A DNA stretch of 64,000 nt from Pleurocapsa sp. FMAR1 (GTDB lineage: Bacteria > Cyanobacteriota > Cyanobacteriia > Cyanobacteriales > Xenococcaceae), in contig NZ_OY762512.1 in NCBI RefSeq assembly GCF_963665995.1, forward strand, positions 1,736,001 to 1,800,000, in the 5' to 3' direction. The notes beneath the pieces are model-generated. The model had not been told where the DNA came from, did no database searches, and saw nothing but the letters and a program-made list of their open reading frames with translations. How positions within the stretch are numbered: position 1 is the first letter of the stretch; every line of letters starts with the position of its first letter. Shown here one piece after another: positions 26,565 through 36,056 of the stretch. Position numbers and translations under genes: made by a program.

Positions 26565-28877
26565 TTAAGAGCTAACGGTCATTTCATTGCTCATCGAATC
26601 AATATCGATCACAAAAGCACAAAAATCTTTATCAATACCCTTTAACTTAAGATTGCATCCTTGCCCCCAGTCGATCTTAGACCCCAGAGAATTGGCGACA
26701 GCTTTGGAAATAAGAATAGTATTGGGTTGGGCAACGCTTTGTAAGCGAGAGGCTATATTAACTACTTTCCCGACTGCCGTGTAGTCTTTTCTTTGTCCCC
26801 CGCCAAACATTCCCACTACTGCTGCACCCTGATGAATGCCACAGCGCATTGCCAGAGAAGGAATTTTGCTATTTGTTTTCCATACTTTAGCTTGCCATCG
26901 CTCATTTAATTTTTGTAAATAATAATACATAGTTGTGGCAGTTAAAATAGCTCTTTTGGCTTGTTCTGGACAGGATAAATCTTCTGGTGCGCCAAACATC
27001 GCCATTACTCCATCTCCCATAAACTTATCTACTGTTCCGCCATAATCAAATACTGCTTTACTCATGGCTTCGAGATACTCATTCAAGATTTCCGCCAAAA
27101 GTAGTACTTCTAGCTGATTAGATAAATTAGTAAAGCCAACCAGGTCGCAGAATAAAACAGTAATACGACGAGTTTCAGGTGTTAGATCGAGGGAAAGTTT
27201 TCCTGTGGCAGCTTTGTTAACTATGGCTGCGGGTAAAAATCGTTTTAAAACTGATTCAGTCAGATAGAGATTTAAATCTCTGACTTTTTGCTCTTTAATT
27301 CGCAGCAATTCTGCTTGTTTTTTAGTAGTTTGGTATAGTTTTGCCTGTTGAACAGCGATCGCCGCGGTCGAAGCCACGGCTTCGGCTAAGTCGATTTCTG
27401 CTTGACTCCATTGACGAGATATATCTGATTGTCTGAGGGTAATACTACCAATAATCTTTTCATCAACAATTAAAGGCACAATTAATAAGGCTCTGGCCTT
27501 GGCGTGCCAAGGAAGCTCATAACGGGCTAGATTCTTTTGTTTTTCTAGATCGCTTGAGCTTACGGTTTTTCTGGTATACAAAAGAGCCTGAAGAAGGGGA
27601 TTTTGAGCAATTGGTACCGAAGAAGACACATCAGAATAATCTTGGATAATTTTTTGTGGTTCATGGGGATTGTATAAACCAACACATTTAACAAAGCGAT
27701 CGCTTTTTGTCCACAGAGAGAGAGTACAGCCATCTACTTTTAAAGCTTCTCCTAATTCTTTGGCAATGGTGGCAAACATTACTGGTGCTTCTAAGCTTGA
27801 GCGAATTGCTCTGGTAATGTGGTTGATGGTAGTTTCTCTTTGAGCTAGTTCTTTTACCTGTTGGTGAATCAACACTTGAGAAATAGCGATCGCTGCGGTC
27901 GAAGCCACGGCTTCGGTTAAGTCGATTTCCGATCGACTCCATTGGCGAGAAGCACCAGACTGTCTCAGGGTAATACTGCCAATAATCTCTGATTCAACAA
28001 TTAGAGGCACAATTAATAAAGCCCTGGCTTTGGCGTGCCAAGGAAGTTCATAGCGAGCTATATTTTTTTGCTTTTCTAAATCGGCTGAACTTACGGTTTT
28101 TTTGGTATACAAAAGAGCCTGGAGTATGGGGTTTTGGGCAATCGGTACCGAAGAAGACACACCAGAATAATCCTGAATAATTTTTTGTGGTTCGTGAGGA
28201 TTATATAAACCAACACATTTAACAAAGCGATCGCTTTTTGTCCACAGAGATAAAGTACAGCCATCTACCTTTAAAGCTTCTCCTAATTCTTTAGCGATCG
28301 AAGCAAACATTACTGGTGGTTCTAAACTAGAGCGAATAGTGGCAGTAATACGGTTAATAGTAGTTTCTCTTTGGGCTAATTCCTTTAACTTCTCTCCAGC
28401 TAGCATCTGGGAAATGATCAAAGTCGCCTGTTGAGCCACCATTTTTACAGCTTTTATTTCTTCTTCGTACCAATCCTCAGACTCTTGGCAACGATGAACC
28501 GTTAGCGAAGCGGTTAGATTTGGGTGAGAAAATATCCGAATATAGATGCTAGAGCTTATTTTCGCTTGTAAACAAGCCTGATAACTAGAAGATTTGGAAG
28601 TAGATGCCTCTTTGTATTTTTGAATAATTAAATTATTGTTAATAGATAGTTCTGAATCAGATGCTACTGTTAACTTAAGTAAATCTTGACTAAGATTAGA
28701 ATTATTTAAACTAAGGTGACGATGAAAGAAATGTTGTTCACTATCAGGCTGTAATTTCTTAAAATGTAAGATAATAATTCCTACATTGAGTAATTTACCA
28801 GCCGTATCAACAATATTTTGACCCGTTTTTTCCCAGGACAAATTGTTTAATAGTTGATTATATTCATATTGGCTCAT
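26565..28877 (-). CDS. Class III adenylate cyclase with tandem GAF domains
   Basis: A 770-residue signalling protein: an N-terminal GAF-like region (1-160), two GAF domains (about 165-338 and 342-511), a linker helix, and a class III nucleotide cyclase domain (565-760). The metal Asp residues are D578 (FCDLVGFT) and D622 (MGDGVMAMFG). Lys618 and the Asp698-x-Thr700 motif point to ATP as substrate. Asn707 and Arg711 (NIASR) are the transition-state residues. All are present, so the enzyme should be active and make cAMP. No membrane helix is apparent. The two GAF domains are near-identical. recQ follows 30 bases later. Confidence 0.92.
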   Translation of the reverse strand: MSQYEYNQLLNNLSWEKTGQNIVDTAGKLLNVGIIILHFKKLQPDSEQHFFHRHLSLNNSNLSQDLLKLTVASDSELSINNNLIIQKYKEASTSKSSSYQACLQAKISSSIYIRIFSHPNLTASLTVHRCQESEDWYEEEIKAVKMVAQQATLIISQMLAGEKLKELAQRETTINRITATIRSSLEPPVMFASIAKELGEALKVDGCTLSLWTKSDRFVKCVGLYNPHEPQKIIQDYSGVSSSVPIAQNPILQALLYTKKTVSSADLEKQKNIARYELPWHAKARALLIVPLIVESEIIGSITLRQSGASRQWSRSEIDLTEAVASTAAIAISQVLIHQQVKELAQRETTINHITRAIRSSLEAPVMFATIAKELGEALKVDGCTLSLWTKSDRFVKCVGLYNPHEPQKIIQDYSDVSSSVPIAQNPLLQALLYTRKTVSSSDLEKQKNLARYELPWHAKARALLIVPLIVDEKIIGSITLRQSDISRQWSQAEIDLAEAVASTAAIAVQQAKLYQTTKKQAELLRIKEQKVRDLNLYLTESVLKRFLPAAIVNKAATGKLSLDLTPETRRITVLFCDLVGFTNLSNQLEVLLLAEILNEYLEAMSKAVFDYGGTVDKFMGDGVMAMFGAPEDLSCPEQAKRAILTATTMYYYLQKLNERWQAKVWKTNSKIPSLAMRCGIHQGAAVVGMFGGGQRKDYTAVGKVVNIASRLQSVAQPNTILISKAVANSLGSKIDWGQGCNLKLKGIDKDFCAFVIDIDSMSNEMTVSS
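27342..28385 (-). repeat. Tandem GAF-domain duplication (531-bp period)
   Basis: Residues 165-341 and 342-512 of the cyclase are direct copies with a 177-residue period (RETTIN at 170 and 347). Long identical stretches such as KELGEALKVDGCTLSLWTKS and ARYELPWHAKARALLIVPLI occur in both. The matching DNA is 28385-27855 and 27854-27342. The similarity at DNA level suggests a recent duplication or ongoing conversion. Confidence 0.85.
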
Positions 28878-29100
28878 GAATTCGACTATGGTAAGCGTTT
28901 AAATACAGTTGGCATACAACACCAGCAATAAATGAACTCAAAAAAATCACAATAATCTTTTTTAGCTATTTAATAAAGTTTGGTGTAATTATTTAACAGC
29001 CAAAAGCATAATAGTATTGTTCCCAAACAGGCTAAGAAAAATTCATTAGTCTTGCTCCACAGCTATAGCTAAAAAAAAACTTCAGTTTATTTGTAACTTA

Positions 29101-29721
29101 ATGGTTTTAAAATCCCTTGATAATCATGGTGTTGATGACAACTTGCAGCTAACAATCAGTTCGGCTGCAATAGAGGATACCAAGGAGGTTAGCCGAGTCT
29201 TAACCAAGAGTTTTTATAGTTTGCCTGAATTCGCTAGCTGGGTTTATCCATTTTTACAGTTTACTATTAGCGAAGATTTACGCTATCGTCTACGTTCTCG
29301 TTCACCACACTACCGTTGCTTAGTTGCCAAAATAGCGACCCCAAACAATGTTTTTGGACAAAACGACACGACTCAAGACGGTTTAAGCTTAATAGTTGTC
29401 GGTACGATAGAAATAGCTTTACGTTCTCCTTCCCTGTGGTCAACTTGTCCCCAGCATCCCTACATATCTAACCTAGCAGTTCACCAAAACTATCGTCGTT
29501 TGGGTATTGGTAGCCAGCTTTTGGCTGAATGTGAACAAGTGGCTCTTGAATGGGGCTACCATGAGACTCACCTTCATGTTTTAGACAGTAATGATTCAGC
29601 CAAACAACTATATTGTCATAATGGCTATCAAATCTCGCAAATAGAAGCTAACTGGGGAAGTTTATGGTTTGACTATTCACCGCGTTTATTTTTAAAAAAG
29701 CAAATTTCAGTCAACAGTTAG
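29101..29721 (+). CDS. GNAT-family N-acetyltransferase
   Basis: A 206-residue acetyltransferase-like protein. The acetyl-CoA binding motif A is seen in YISNLAVHQNYRRLGIGSQLLAECEQVA (about residues 120-147, R/Q-x-x-G-x-G as RRLGIG), followed by motif B LHVLDSNDSAKQLYCHNGY. The N-terminal half (residues 10-90) is less typical and includes FYSLPEFASWVYPFLQFT. Substrate unknown; the resemblance to cyanobacterial GNAT proteins is good. It stands alone, divergent from the cyclase. Confidence 0.82.
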   Translation: MVLKSLDNHGVDDNLQLTISSAAIEDTKEVSRVLTKSFYSLPEFASWVYPFLQFTISEDLRYRLRSRSPHYRCLVAKIATPNNVFGQNDTTQDGLSLIVVGTIEIALRSPSLWSTCPQHPYISNLAVHQNYRRLGIGSQLLAECEQVALEWGYHETHLHVLDSNDSAKQLYCHNGYQISQIEANWGSLWFDYSPRLFLKKQISVNS

Positions 29722-29796
29722 AGCAGTTCGTGTTAGTTTTAAAATAATATGATGCTAAGTTTATAATTATCTAATAATAAATCGCGATCGCGTGAA

Positions 29797-29878
29797 AATG
29801 CTGCTTGCACCATCGACAGTAGATGCGGACAAGTTCTTTGTTTGTTTCAACGCGGGGTCTTCTCTCATTTGCGCCCAC
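29797..29878. repeat. GC-rich modular repeat at the 5' end of a gene
   Basis: Begins ATGCTGCTTGCACCATCGAC and ends GCGCCCACTAAA, framing about 55 variable bases. The same start (ATGCTGCTTGCACCCTCGAC) and end (CGCCCACTAAA) frame the repeat at 40841-40925. Inside, AGATGCGGACAAGTTCTTTG is the near complement of a module at 35831-35850. Confidence 0.7.
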
Positions 29879-30368
29879 TAAAGTCTTCCCTTTGGGCAAT
29901 AATACTCAAAAAGTGAAAGAACAAAATATCGATAATACATTTTTAATTAAACAACTTTTATCTAGACTAAAAGCGCAAGAATTACTAATAGTCAATCCTC
30001 GTCGCAAAAATGGTTTAATAGTCTATAAAAAATATCATGCTGAATTTGTCGGTCCTGGAGCAATTGTAGGTGGTCAATTCGATCTTAATGTAGTTAATAT
30101 TATCGCTGTCGGTAAGTTATCTTTGGTCTCTCCTAAAAACTCTCAAGAGAAAAAACAAGCATACAAAATGCGTAGACAGTGGGTTAGACTTACCAAGCAA
30201 ATTATTAATAATCCTGAACCAACAGAAAGAGCGCAGGTTATTTTAAATCAGTTTGAACATTGGTTTGACCAAGAAACAGTAGCTAGTTTACCAGATGAAG
30301 CTTTTGCCTTATTAGTTGGGGTGTTACCTCAAACAATACGGAAAGTAAGAAATACTGAACTACTTTAA
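29823..30368 (+). CDS. Hypothetical protein with repeat-derived N-terminus
   Basis: A 181-residue protein of unknown function. The body (about 33-181: LIKQLLSRLKAQELLIVNPRRKNGLIVY... and PGAIVGGQFDLNVVNIIAVGKLSLVSP, then EQ-rich helices) looks like a conserved soluble protein. The first 19 or so codons are encoded by the GC-rich repeat at 29797-29878 and follow an in-frame stop at 29820-29822, so the repeat has probably altered the original 5' end. The true start may be downstream, for example at a TTG near 29893. Function cannot be inferred; the closing SLPDEAFALLVGVLPQTIRKV is a distinctive motif. Confidence 0.6.
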   Translation: MRTSSLFVSTRGLLSFAPTKVFPLGNNTQKVKEQNIDNTFLIKQLLSRLKAQELLIVNPRRKNGLIVYKKYHAEFVGPGAIVGGQFDLNVVNIIAVGKLSLVSPKNSQEKKQAYKMRRQWVRLTKQIINNPEPTERAQVILNQFEHWFDQETVASLPDEAFALLVGVLPQTIRKVRNTELL

Positions 30369-30778
30369 AATATAATTATAAGCCAACGGCGATCGCTCAT
30401 TAAGCCTAAAGTGAAATAGCTCCAAAAATAAAGCCTTCAGCGATCGCCAACAAGACAACTTCACTCAAAACACTTTAACCTAATTATCTTTTATAGCTTT
30501 CTCTTTTTAACCAAGAGCAATTGCCAAAGAATTTATAATTATTCTCGGTAAGTTTTTTTATAATTAAACAAGTAACTATCGTGATTCTGTCACTTTCTGG
30601 GAATAGATCCTCACCTTGAGAGGATTACAGCCATTTTCTAATTTGAGTTTTTATTATTCTAAAAAGATTGAGTCATCCTTTTCTCTATAAAGATTCTAGA
30701 TTTTAGAAATGATAAAAGTTTTCCGAGTCTGAAAGAGGGATAGTTGCTTGCGAAAATATTAACGACGTTGAATACAGC
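30369..30778. other. 410-base upstream region of the P450 gene
   Basis: AT-rich, with two HIP1-type sites. It should hold the P450 promoter, but I can assign no box. I see no coding frame or RNA. Confidence 0.4.
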
Positions 30779-32110
30779 ATGACAATTAATGACACCAAGT
30801 TAAATTCTCTGCCTAAACCTCCTGGAAGAAACGGGTTGCCTCTAATTGGAGAGACGATCTCCTTTTTAAACGATCCAGACTTTAATCAAAAGCGAATTAA
30901 AAAATATGGCAAAATATATAAAACCAATATTTTTGCTCGTCCTACGGCGATCATGATCGGTTCAGAAGCTAACACCTTTTTGTTTCGCAACGAGAACAAA
31001 TATGTAGTTTCGATTTGGCCAAAAAGTACCAGGGTTTTATTAGGAAAAGAATCATTATCCATTAGTAGCGGTAAAGTTCATACCTCTCGCCGAAAGTTGC
31101 TGTATGAAGCATTTCAGCCTAGAGCCTTGGCTAGCTACATTCCCACTATGGAACAGATTATCGAAAAGTATCTTCAAAGATGGGAAAAGATGGGTACGCT
31201 TACTTGGTATCCAGAGTTGCGAGACTTCACTTTTGATATTGCTAGCAATTTATTTTTAAGTATTGATGGTGGTGCCGAAAGTAAAGTAGGAGAATTGTTT
31301 GAGCAATTTAGCAATGGCTTGTTTAGTATTCCCGTCTCTCTTCCTTGGACAAGATTTGGCAAAGCTTTGCACGCCCGTAAAAAATTGCTAGAGCATTTAG
31401 AAAAAATTGTAATCCAACGCCAACAAGCAGATAATCCTGGTCAGGATGCTTTAGGGTTGTTGATTCAAGCTAAAGATGATCAAGGAAATAGTTTGAGTCT
31501 AGAAGAATTAAAAGATCAGGTGTTGCTGTTATTGTTTGCAGGACATGAAACTTTAACCAGCGCGATCGCATCTTTTTGTCTTTTGACAGCACAGCATCCA
31601 GATGTGATGAAGCGTTTGAGGGACGAACAGGCTCGCTTAAATATAGCAGATACTCCTACTTTGGAAGATATCAAGCAAATGACCTATCTAGAACAGGTAC
31701 TTAAAGAGGTCATGCGAATTATTCCCCCTGTGGGTGGTGGTTTTAGAGAAGCGGTCGAAACTTTTGAATTTAGCGGTTATCGTATTCCCAAGGGCTGGAA
31801 TCTTCAATATCAAATTGCTCAAACCCACCAAGATGAGGAGATTTATCCCGAAAGCGATCGCTTTGATCCAGAGCGGTTTGCGCCTGAAAATTCAGCGGAT
31901 AAGCAAGCCAGCTTTGGCTATATTCCCTTTGGCGGTGGCTTAAGAGAATGTATCGGTAAAGAATTTGCTCGCTTGGAAATGCGTCTTTTCGCCTCAAAGC
32001 TTTTGCAAAATTATGATTGGGAACTTTTACCCGAGCAAAATTTAGAAATAGTAGCTGTACCTACTCCTCATCCCCGCGATGGTTTAAAGATTAACTTTAA
32101 TTGTCGTTAA
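30779..32110 (+). CDS. Cytochrome P450, CYP120-like
   Basis: Haem-thiolate monooxygenase of 443 residues. The haem-binding loop FGGGLRECIGKEF has Cys391. The I-helix oxygen motif is AGHET (254-258), and the K-helix ExxR is Glu310-Arg313 followed by PPVGGGFRE. The overall sequence, including the N-terminal LPKPPGRNGLPLIGETISFL, resembles the CYP120 family, whose Synechocystis member hydroxylates retinoic acid. That suggests a retinoid or apocarotenoid substrate, but this is inference from recalled similarity. No N-terminal membrane anchor. No redox-partner gene is adjacent; the ferredoxin gene is 22 kb away. Confidence 0.92.
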   Translation: MTINDTKLNSLPKPPGRNGLPLIGETISFLNDPDFNQKRIKKYGKIYKTNIFARPTAIMIGSEANTFLFRNENKYVVSIWPKSTRVLLGKESLSISSGKVHTSRRKLLYEAFQPRALASYIPTMEQIIEKYLQRWEKMGTLTWYPELRDFTFDIASNLFLSIDGGAESKVGELFEQFSNGLFSIPVSLPWTRFGKALHARKKLLEHLEKIVIQRQQADNPGQDALGLLIQAKDDQGNSLSLEELKDQVLLLLFAGHETLTSAIASFCLLTAQHPDVMKRLRDEQARLNIADTPTLEDIKQMTYLEQVLKEVMRIIPPVGGGFREAVETFEFSGYRIPKGWNLQYQIAQTHQDEEIYPESDRFDPERFAPENSADKQASFGYIPFGGGLRECIGKEFARLEMRLFASKLLQNYDWELLPEQNLEIVAVPTPHPRDGLKINFNCR

Positions 32111-32196
32111 ATAACGTGAGCGCAAAAAAGCCTATCAGTTGAAGTGCTGCGAAAAGCTGATAAATTCATAGTCACTGTGGAGGTTATGCCTTAGCT

Positions 32197-32226
32197 ATCT
32201 ATTACTTCCACGCAGCAGTAATAGAT
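32197..32226. terminator. Inverted repeat between P450 and ComFB genes
   Basis: ATCTATTAC and GTAATAGAT form a 9-bp stem with a 12-base loop, midway between the converging P450 and ComFB genes. A T-rich run follows on the plus strand. Likely acts as a terminator; strength unclear. Confidence 0.4.
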
Positions 32227-32237
32227 GACTGCCCAAT

Positions 32238-32765
32238 TTATTTTTTGTGTGCTGGGTTATCCCACATATTAGTAGATCTAGAGCGAACTTTTCGAGCATT
32301 TGCCGCTGCATCATCTTCTGCCTGTAGCTCTGCTAACAAAGGTTTAACTAACTTAACTATATTTTTCCAAGATAAGTCTTTTTCAGGTAGGTATTCAGCT
32401 AGCTCTCTTAAAGCATCTTGAGCTTCTTTAATGACTCGATCTAGATCTTGCTCTTTTTCTGCTGTTAAAGGAATAGAGCTACGCAAAGGGTCTTTTTGAA
32501 CCGCAGCCAATCCTTTGCGAACTTCTTGAGTGATTTGGACTCTATATTCTGAGCGTCCCTTCAATTTTTGTTTGTTATATCCTTGCTGGGAAGAAGCGTA
32601 TAATGCAGGCAGTCTATTTAGAGCATAGGTAGCTACTTCTATGGGATTGACAAACTTTTGAATATTATTGGGCAGGCGAACTATCTGCCTTTCGATTTCT
32701 TCTGAAACCAATACCTCCATAACATTGCGATTAATGTAATCGTTTTCTGAGCGGTTAATTGCCAT
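32238..32765 (-). CDS. ComFB-domain protein
   Basis: A 175-residue protein with the late-competence ComFB fold: NVMEVLVSEEIERQIVRLPNNIQKFVNPIEVATYALNRLPALYASSQQG is a close match to the family consensus at about residues 13-60. ComFB proteins are short helical regulators, and cyanobacterial members have been reported as c-di-GMP receptors. The C-terminal half (residues 85-175) contains a helical segment (TAEKEQDLDRVIKEAQDALRELAEYL). ATG 32765 is chosen, since the open frame to 32786 adds only seven non-family residues. It is upstream of nothing on its strand, and convergent with the P450 gene. Confidence 0.85.
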   Translation of the reverse strand: MAINRSENDYINRNVMEVLVSEEIERQIVRLPNNIQKFVNPIEVATYALNRLPALYASSQQGYNKQKLKGRSEYRVQITQEVRKGLAAVQKDPLRSSIPLTAEKEQDLDRVIKEAQDALRELAEYLPEKDLSWKNIVKLVKPLLAELQAEDDAAANARKVRSRSTNMWDNPAHKK

Positions 32766-32989
32766 CGCTGTAAATTTTACTAACAAATAATATTAGAGCA
32801 AATAAGAGTTTAAAATCAAATCTTGCTCTCTCTATCTATACACAAATAACCTTGATTGCCTAGGAACAAGTACTGTGAAATAGCGGATATTTGCCTAAAC
32901 TTTATTTTTTATAGCTATTAAACTGCATTTCTTTACGGAGAAATTAAATTAGACTTGATTAAATTATTAATCCTCTCTCGGTAATTAAG

Positions 32990-35605
32990 CTATTTCATTT
33001 GCTCTTTAATTAATTTAATTACTGGGTCAACTTTTTCAGGAAAAATAACTACCAAATCATTGGCTTGAGCTAAATTTAAAGCTTTGTTAATAGCTTCTGT
33101 TTCATCTAGCATAATTTCATAATTGATAGCAGGATCTGATTGACAAATACCTTTGACAATCAGATCGGCAACTTCTTTTGGTTCTCTGCCTCTAAAGTCT
33201 TTGTCTTCTTTAATCAGAATATGATTAAAATTATTGGCTGCAATATTACCCAACAAAACTAAATCTTCATCACGGCGATCGCCAGGACCGCCGACTACGC
33301 CAATTTTTTTGCCCTGCCAGTTACAGACAAAATCGCCCACAGCCTTGTATCCATGAGCATTATGAGCATAGTCTACTAGCACGTGGAAGTCACCCACATC
33401 GAATAGATTCATCCTGCCTGGAGTTTGTTCGGCAGAAATTTGAAACGTACGTATTCCTCGGCGAATAACTTCTATATCTACCCCTTGGGCAAAAGCTGCC
33501 AAACAGCCAGCTAAAGCATTAGCAATCATAAAGGGAGCCATGCCTTTCATCGTCATGGGAATATTAATTGCTTTTTCAATCCTGAGAGTCCATTTTCCTT
33601 CTAAAATTGAAAGATAGCCATTTTCATAAATTGCTGCAAACCCGTTGCGACGGCAATGCTCCATAATGATTTGATTATCAGGATTCATCGAAAAATAGGC
33701 AACTTTGCAGTTTACCCGCTCTGCCATTGCTGCCACTAAAGGATCGTCCGCGTTCAAAATTGCATAACCATCAGCTTTAACCGTTTCGGCAACTATGCTT
33801 TTAACTCTTGCCATTTGTTCGATGGTATCAATACCACCCAAACCAAGATGATCGGCAGCGACATTTAAGACTACTCCGATATCACAGCTATCAAAAGCCA
33901 GTCCTGAACGCAACATACCACCCCGCGCAGTTTCTAGGATGGCTACTTCTACTGTAGGATCTCTGAGGATTGCCCCTGCACTATAAGGACCTGTATTGTC
34001 TCCTTGCTCAACTAAATATTCTTGAATATAAATACCATCGGTAGCCGTAAAACCCACTACTTTGTCCGTTTGTCGATAAATATGAGCAATTAGACGAGTA
34101 GTAGTAGTTTTACCATTTGTTCCCGTAATTGCCACGATGGGAATACGGCTAGGAGCTTTATTAGGAAATAACATTTCCAATACTGAGGCGCCAATGTTAC
34201 GAGGAAGCCCTTGACTGGGGGAAGCGTGCATCCTAAAACCAGGAGCAGCGTTAACTTCGACGATAACCCCTTTTGTTTCTTTTAAAGGGCGACTAATATC
34301 CGAGGTGACAATATCAATGCCTGCAATATCAAGACCAATTATTTTGGCAACTCTTTGAGCTATCCAGATATTTTCGGGATGAATCTCATCGGTGCGGTCA
34401 ATAGCAATACCGCCTGTACTTAAGTTAGCTGTTGCTCTTAAATAAGCTATTTCCTGTTCGGGTAAAATTGAATCTAAACTATAGCCTTGTTTGGTTAATA
34501 CAGCCTGAGATGTCGGATCGACAATAATCTTAGTCAAAACATTGTCGTGTCCGTTACCTCTTTTGGGGTCTTGATTAGTAAGATCAATTAGCTCTTTGAT
34601 GGTAGATTTACCATCGCCGACCACATGAGCAGGAACTCTTTCGGCTACAGCTACAACTTTATTGTTAATTACTAAAACTCGATGATCGTTTCCCTGATAG
34701 TACTGCTCAACAATTACCGATCGCGTTTTGGAGCCCTTGCTTGCAATATCATAAGCTTTTTCTGCTTCTGACCAGTCATTAATGTTAATCGTAATGCCTC
34801 GACCATGATTGCCGTCTAGGGGTTTGATGACAATGGGAAATCCGCCAACATCAGCGATCGCGTCTCTTAATTCGTCTACATATTCAATTACCGTTCCTTT
34901 TGGTACTCGAATTCCTGCATTACCCAGCATCGTCTTGGTGCCTTCTTTATCACTGGCAAGCTCTACTGCCAAAATGCCTGTATTATTGCTCAAGGTAGCC
35001 TGAATCCGTTTTTGTCTGGCTCCGTAGCCCAACTGCAACATCGCCCGCGCACCCAGCCACGCCCAAGGAATCTTGCGTGCTTCTGCTTCTTTGATAATAG
35101 TTTCTGTAGAAGGTCCTAAAGCAGTATTAGCGTACAGTTCACGCAAATCCGCTAAATCTTGTTCTAATTCAACCTGGGGATAAGTCCCAGTTTCCACAAT
35201 TGAGCTACATAGTCTGACTGCTGCTCTGCCTGCATAGCGACCAGCTTGTTCTTCTACGTATTCAAACACGACGTTGAACACCCCTGGAGTGGAAGTTTCT
35301 CTTGTACGTCCAAAGCCCACAGGCATACCTGCTAGTTCTTGCAGTTCTAGGGCTACGTGTTCGACAATGTGACCCATTAGTGTGCCTTCACTGAGCCTTT
35401 CGAGAAAACCACCACGATAGCCACGAGAACAATAGTGTTCGATCAGGCTAGGTAATATTTCTACTAAACCATCATAAAATCCAGAAATCTCGTTAGAGGG
35501 CTTTTCGATTAGTCCCTCTAAATCTAGTACCATAGCAACCAACTTATTGCGTCGGATGCTCCAGTAGTTTGGTCCACGTAACGTTTGAGTTTTCAGAATT
35601 CTCAT
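32990..35605 (-). CDS. cphA: Cyanophycin synthetase
   Basis: Non-ribosomally makes cyanophycin, the Asp-Arg nitrogen storage polymer, using ATP. The 871-residue length is normal. Order: N-terminal domain (about 1-160), ATP-grasp domain adding Arg (about 220-480, with VIKPLDGNHGRGITIN and EVNAAPGFRMH), and a Mur-ligase-like domain adding Asp (about 490-871, Walker-type AITGTNGKTTTTRL, then ARGGMLRSGLAF, VDYAHNAHGYKAV and GPGDRRDED). It forms a cphB-cphA pair with the cyanophycinase gene upstream on the same strand; a repeat block of some 250 bases lies between them. Confidence 0.97.
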   Translation of the reverse strand: MRILKTQTLRGPNYWSIRRNKLVAMVLDLEGLIEKPSNEISGFYDGLVEILPSLIEHYCSRGYRGGFLERLSEGTLMGHIVEHVALELQELAGMPVGFGRTRETSTPGVFNVVFEYVEEQAGRYAGRAAVRLCSSIVETGTYPQVELEQDLADLRELYANTALGPSTETIIKEAEARKIPWAWLGARAMLQLGYGARQKRIQATLSNNTGILAVELASDKEGTKTMLGNAGIRVPKGTVIEYVDELRDAIADVGGFPIVIKPLDGNHGRGITININDWSEAEKAYDIASKGSKTRSVIVEQYYQGNDHRVLVINNKVVAVAERVPAHVVGDGKSTIKELIDLTNQDPKRGNGHDNVLTKIIVDPTSQAVLTKQGYSLDSILPEQEIAYLRATANLSTGGIAIDRTDEIHPENIWIAQRVAKIIGLDIAGIDIVTSDISRPLKETKGVIVEVNAAPGFRMHASPSQGLPRNIGASVLEMLFPNKAPSRIPIVAITGTNGKTTTTRLIAHIYRQTDKVVGFTATDGIYIQEYLVEQGDNTGPYSAGAILRDPTVEVAILETARGGMLRSGLAFDSCDIGVVLNVAADHLGLGGIDTIEQMARVKSIVAETVKADGYAILNADDPLVAAMAERVNCKVAYFSMNPDNQIIMEHCRRNGFAAIYENGYLSILEGKWTLRIEKAINIPMTMKGMAPFMIANALAGCLAAFAQGVDIEVIRRGIRTFQISAEQTPGRMNLFDVGDFHVLVDYAHNAHGYKAVGDFVCNWQGKKIGVVGGPGDRRDEDLVLLGNIAANNFNHILIKEDKDFRGREPKEVADLIVKGICQSDPAINYEIMLDETEAINKALNLAQANDLVVIFPEKVDPVIKLIKEQMK

Positions 35606-36056
35606 TATGCTTTATGCTTCGCTGCTTTAAGCTGATTAACAGCGCCAGGATAACTAAACTATAATCTCGCTTTTTCGAGCTAGTAAACTGTTCTTAATGA
35701 ACAATTTAATTGCCAATTCAATATTAATTTTCGCCTTTTGCTTATTTTATCTAAAAGTTTTTAGTCTTTAGTCCCTGCGGGGGTACCCCTTGGTCGCAGG
35801 TACCTCACCCTCGACAGTTCCTTCAACGCGAGAAAGGACTTGTCCGCATCTGACCCGCGCAACGGACTCACCTGCGGACGAAGCGTCCTTGGTCGCAACG
35901 GGGTGAAACCCCCTTCGGGTTCGTGCCTTTGCTCAACGGAGGAAACCTCCGCAACGCAACTGCCTCACCGCAACGGTTTTGGCTCGCAATCGGGTAGAGT
36001 TCAAAAGCCTCGTCACGATTGACTAATAACCAATTACTAACAACTAATAACTTATT
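35606..36056. repeat. GC-rich modular repeat cluster between cphB and cphA
   Basis: The block 35771-36025 is GC-rich in an AT-rich setting. It contains GTCCCTGCGGGGGTACCCCT (as at 491-513), CCTCGACAGTTCCTTCAACG and CCCGCGCAACGGACT (as in the transposase gene), GGACTTGTCCGCATCT (as at 29820), and several short hairpins. Reading frames across it have no credible protein. Positions 35606-35770 are plain AT-rich sequence that should hold any cphA promoter. Confidence 0.7.

Noticed and set aside
35840-36022. A 60-codon frame in the cphB-cphA repeat cluster
   Set aside because: It lies wholly inside GC-rich modular repeat sequence and has no protein-like pattern.
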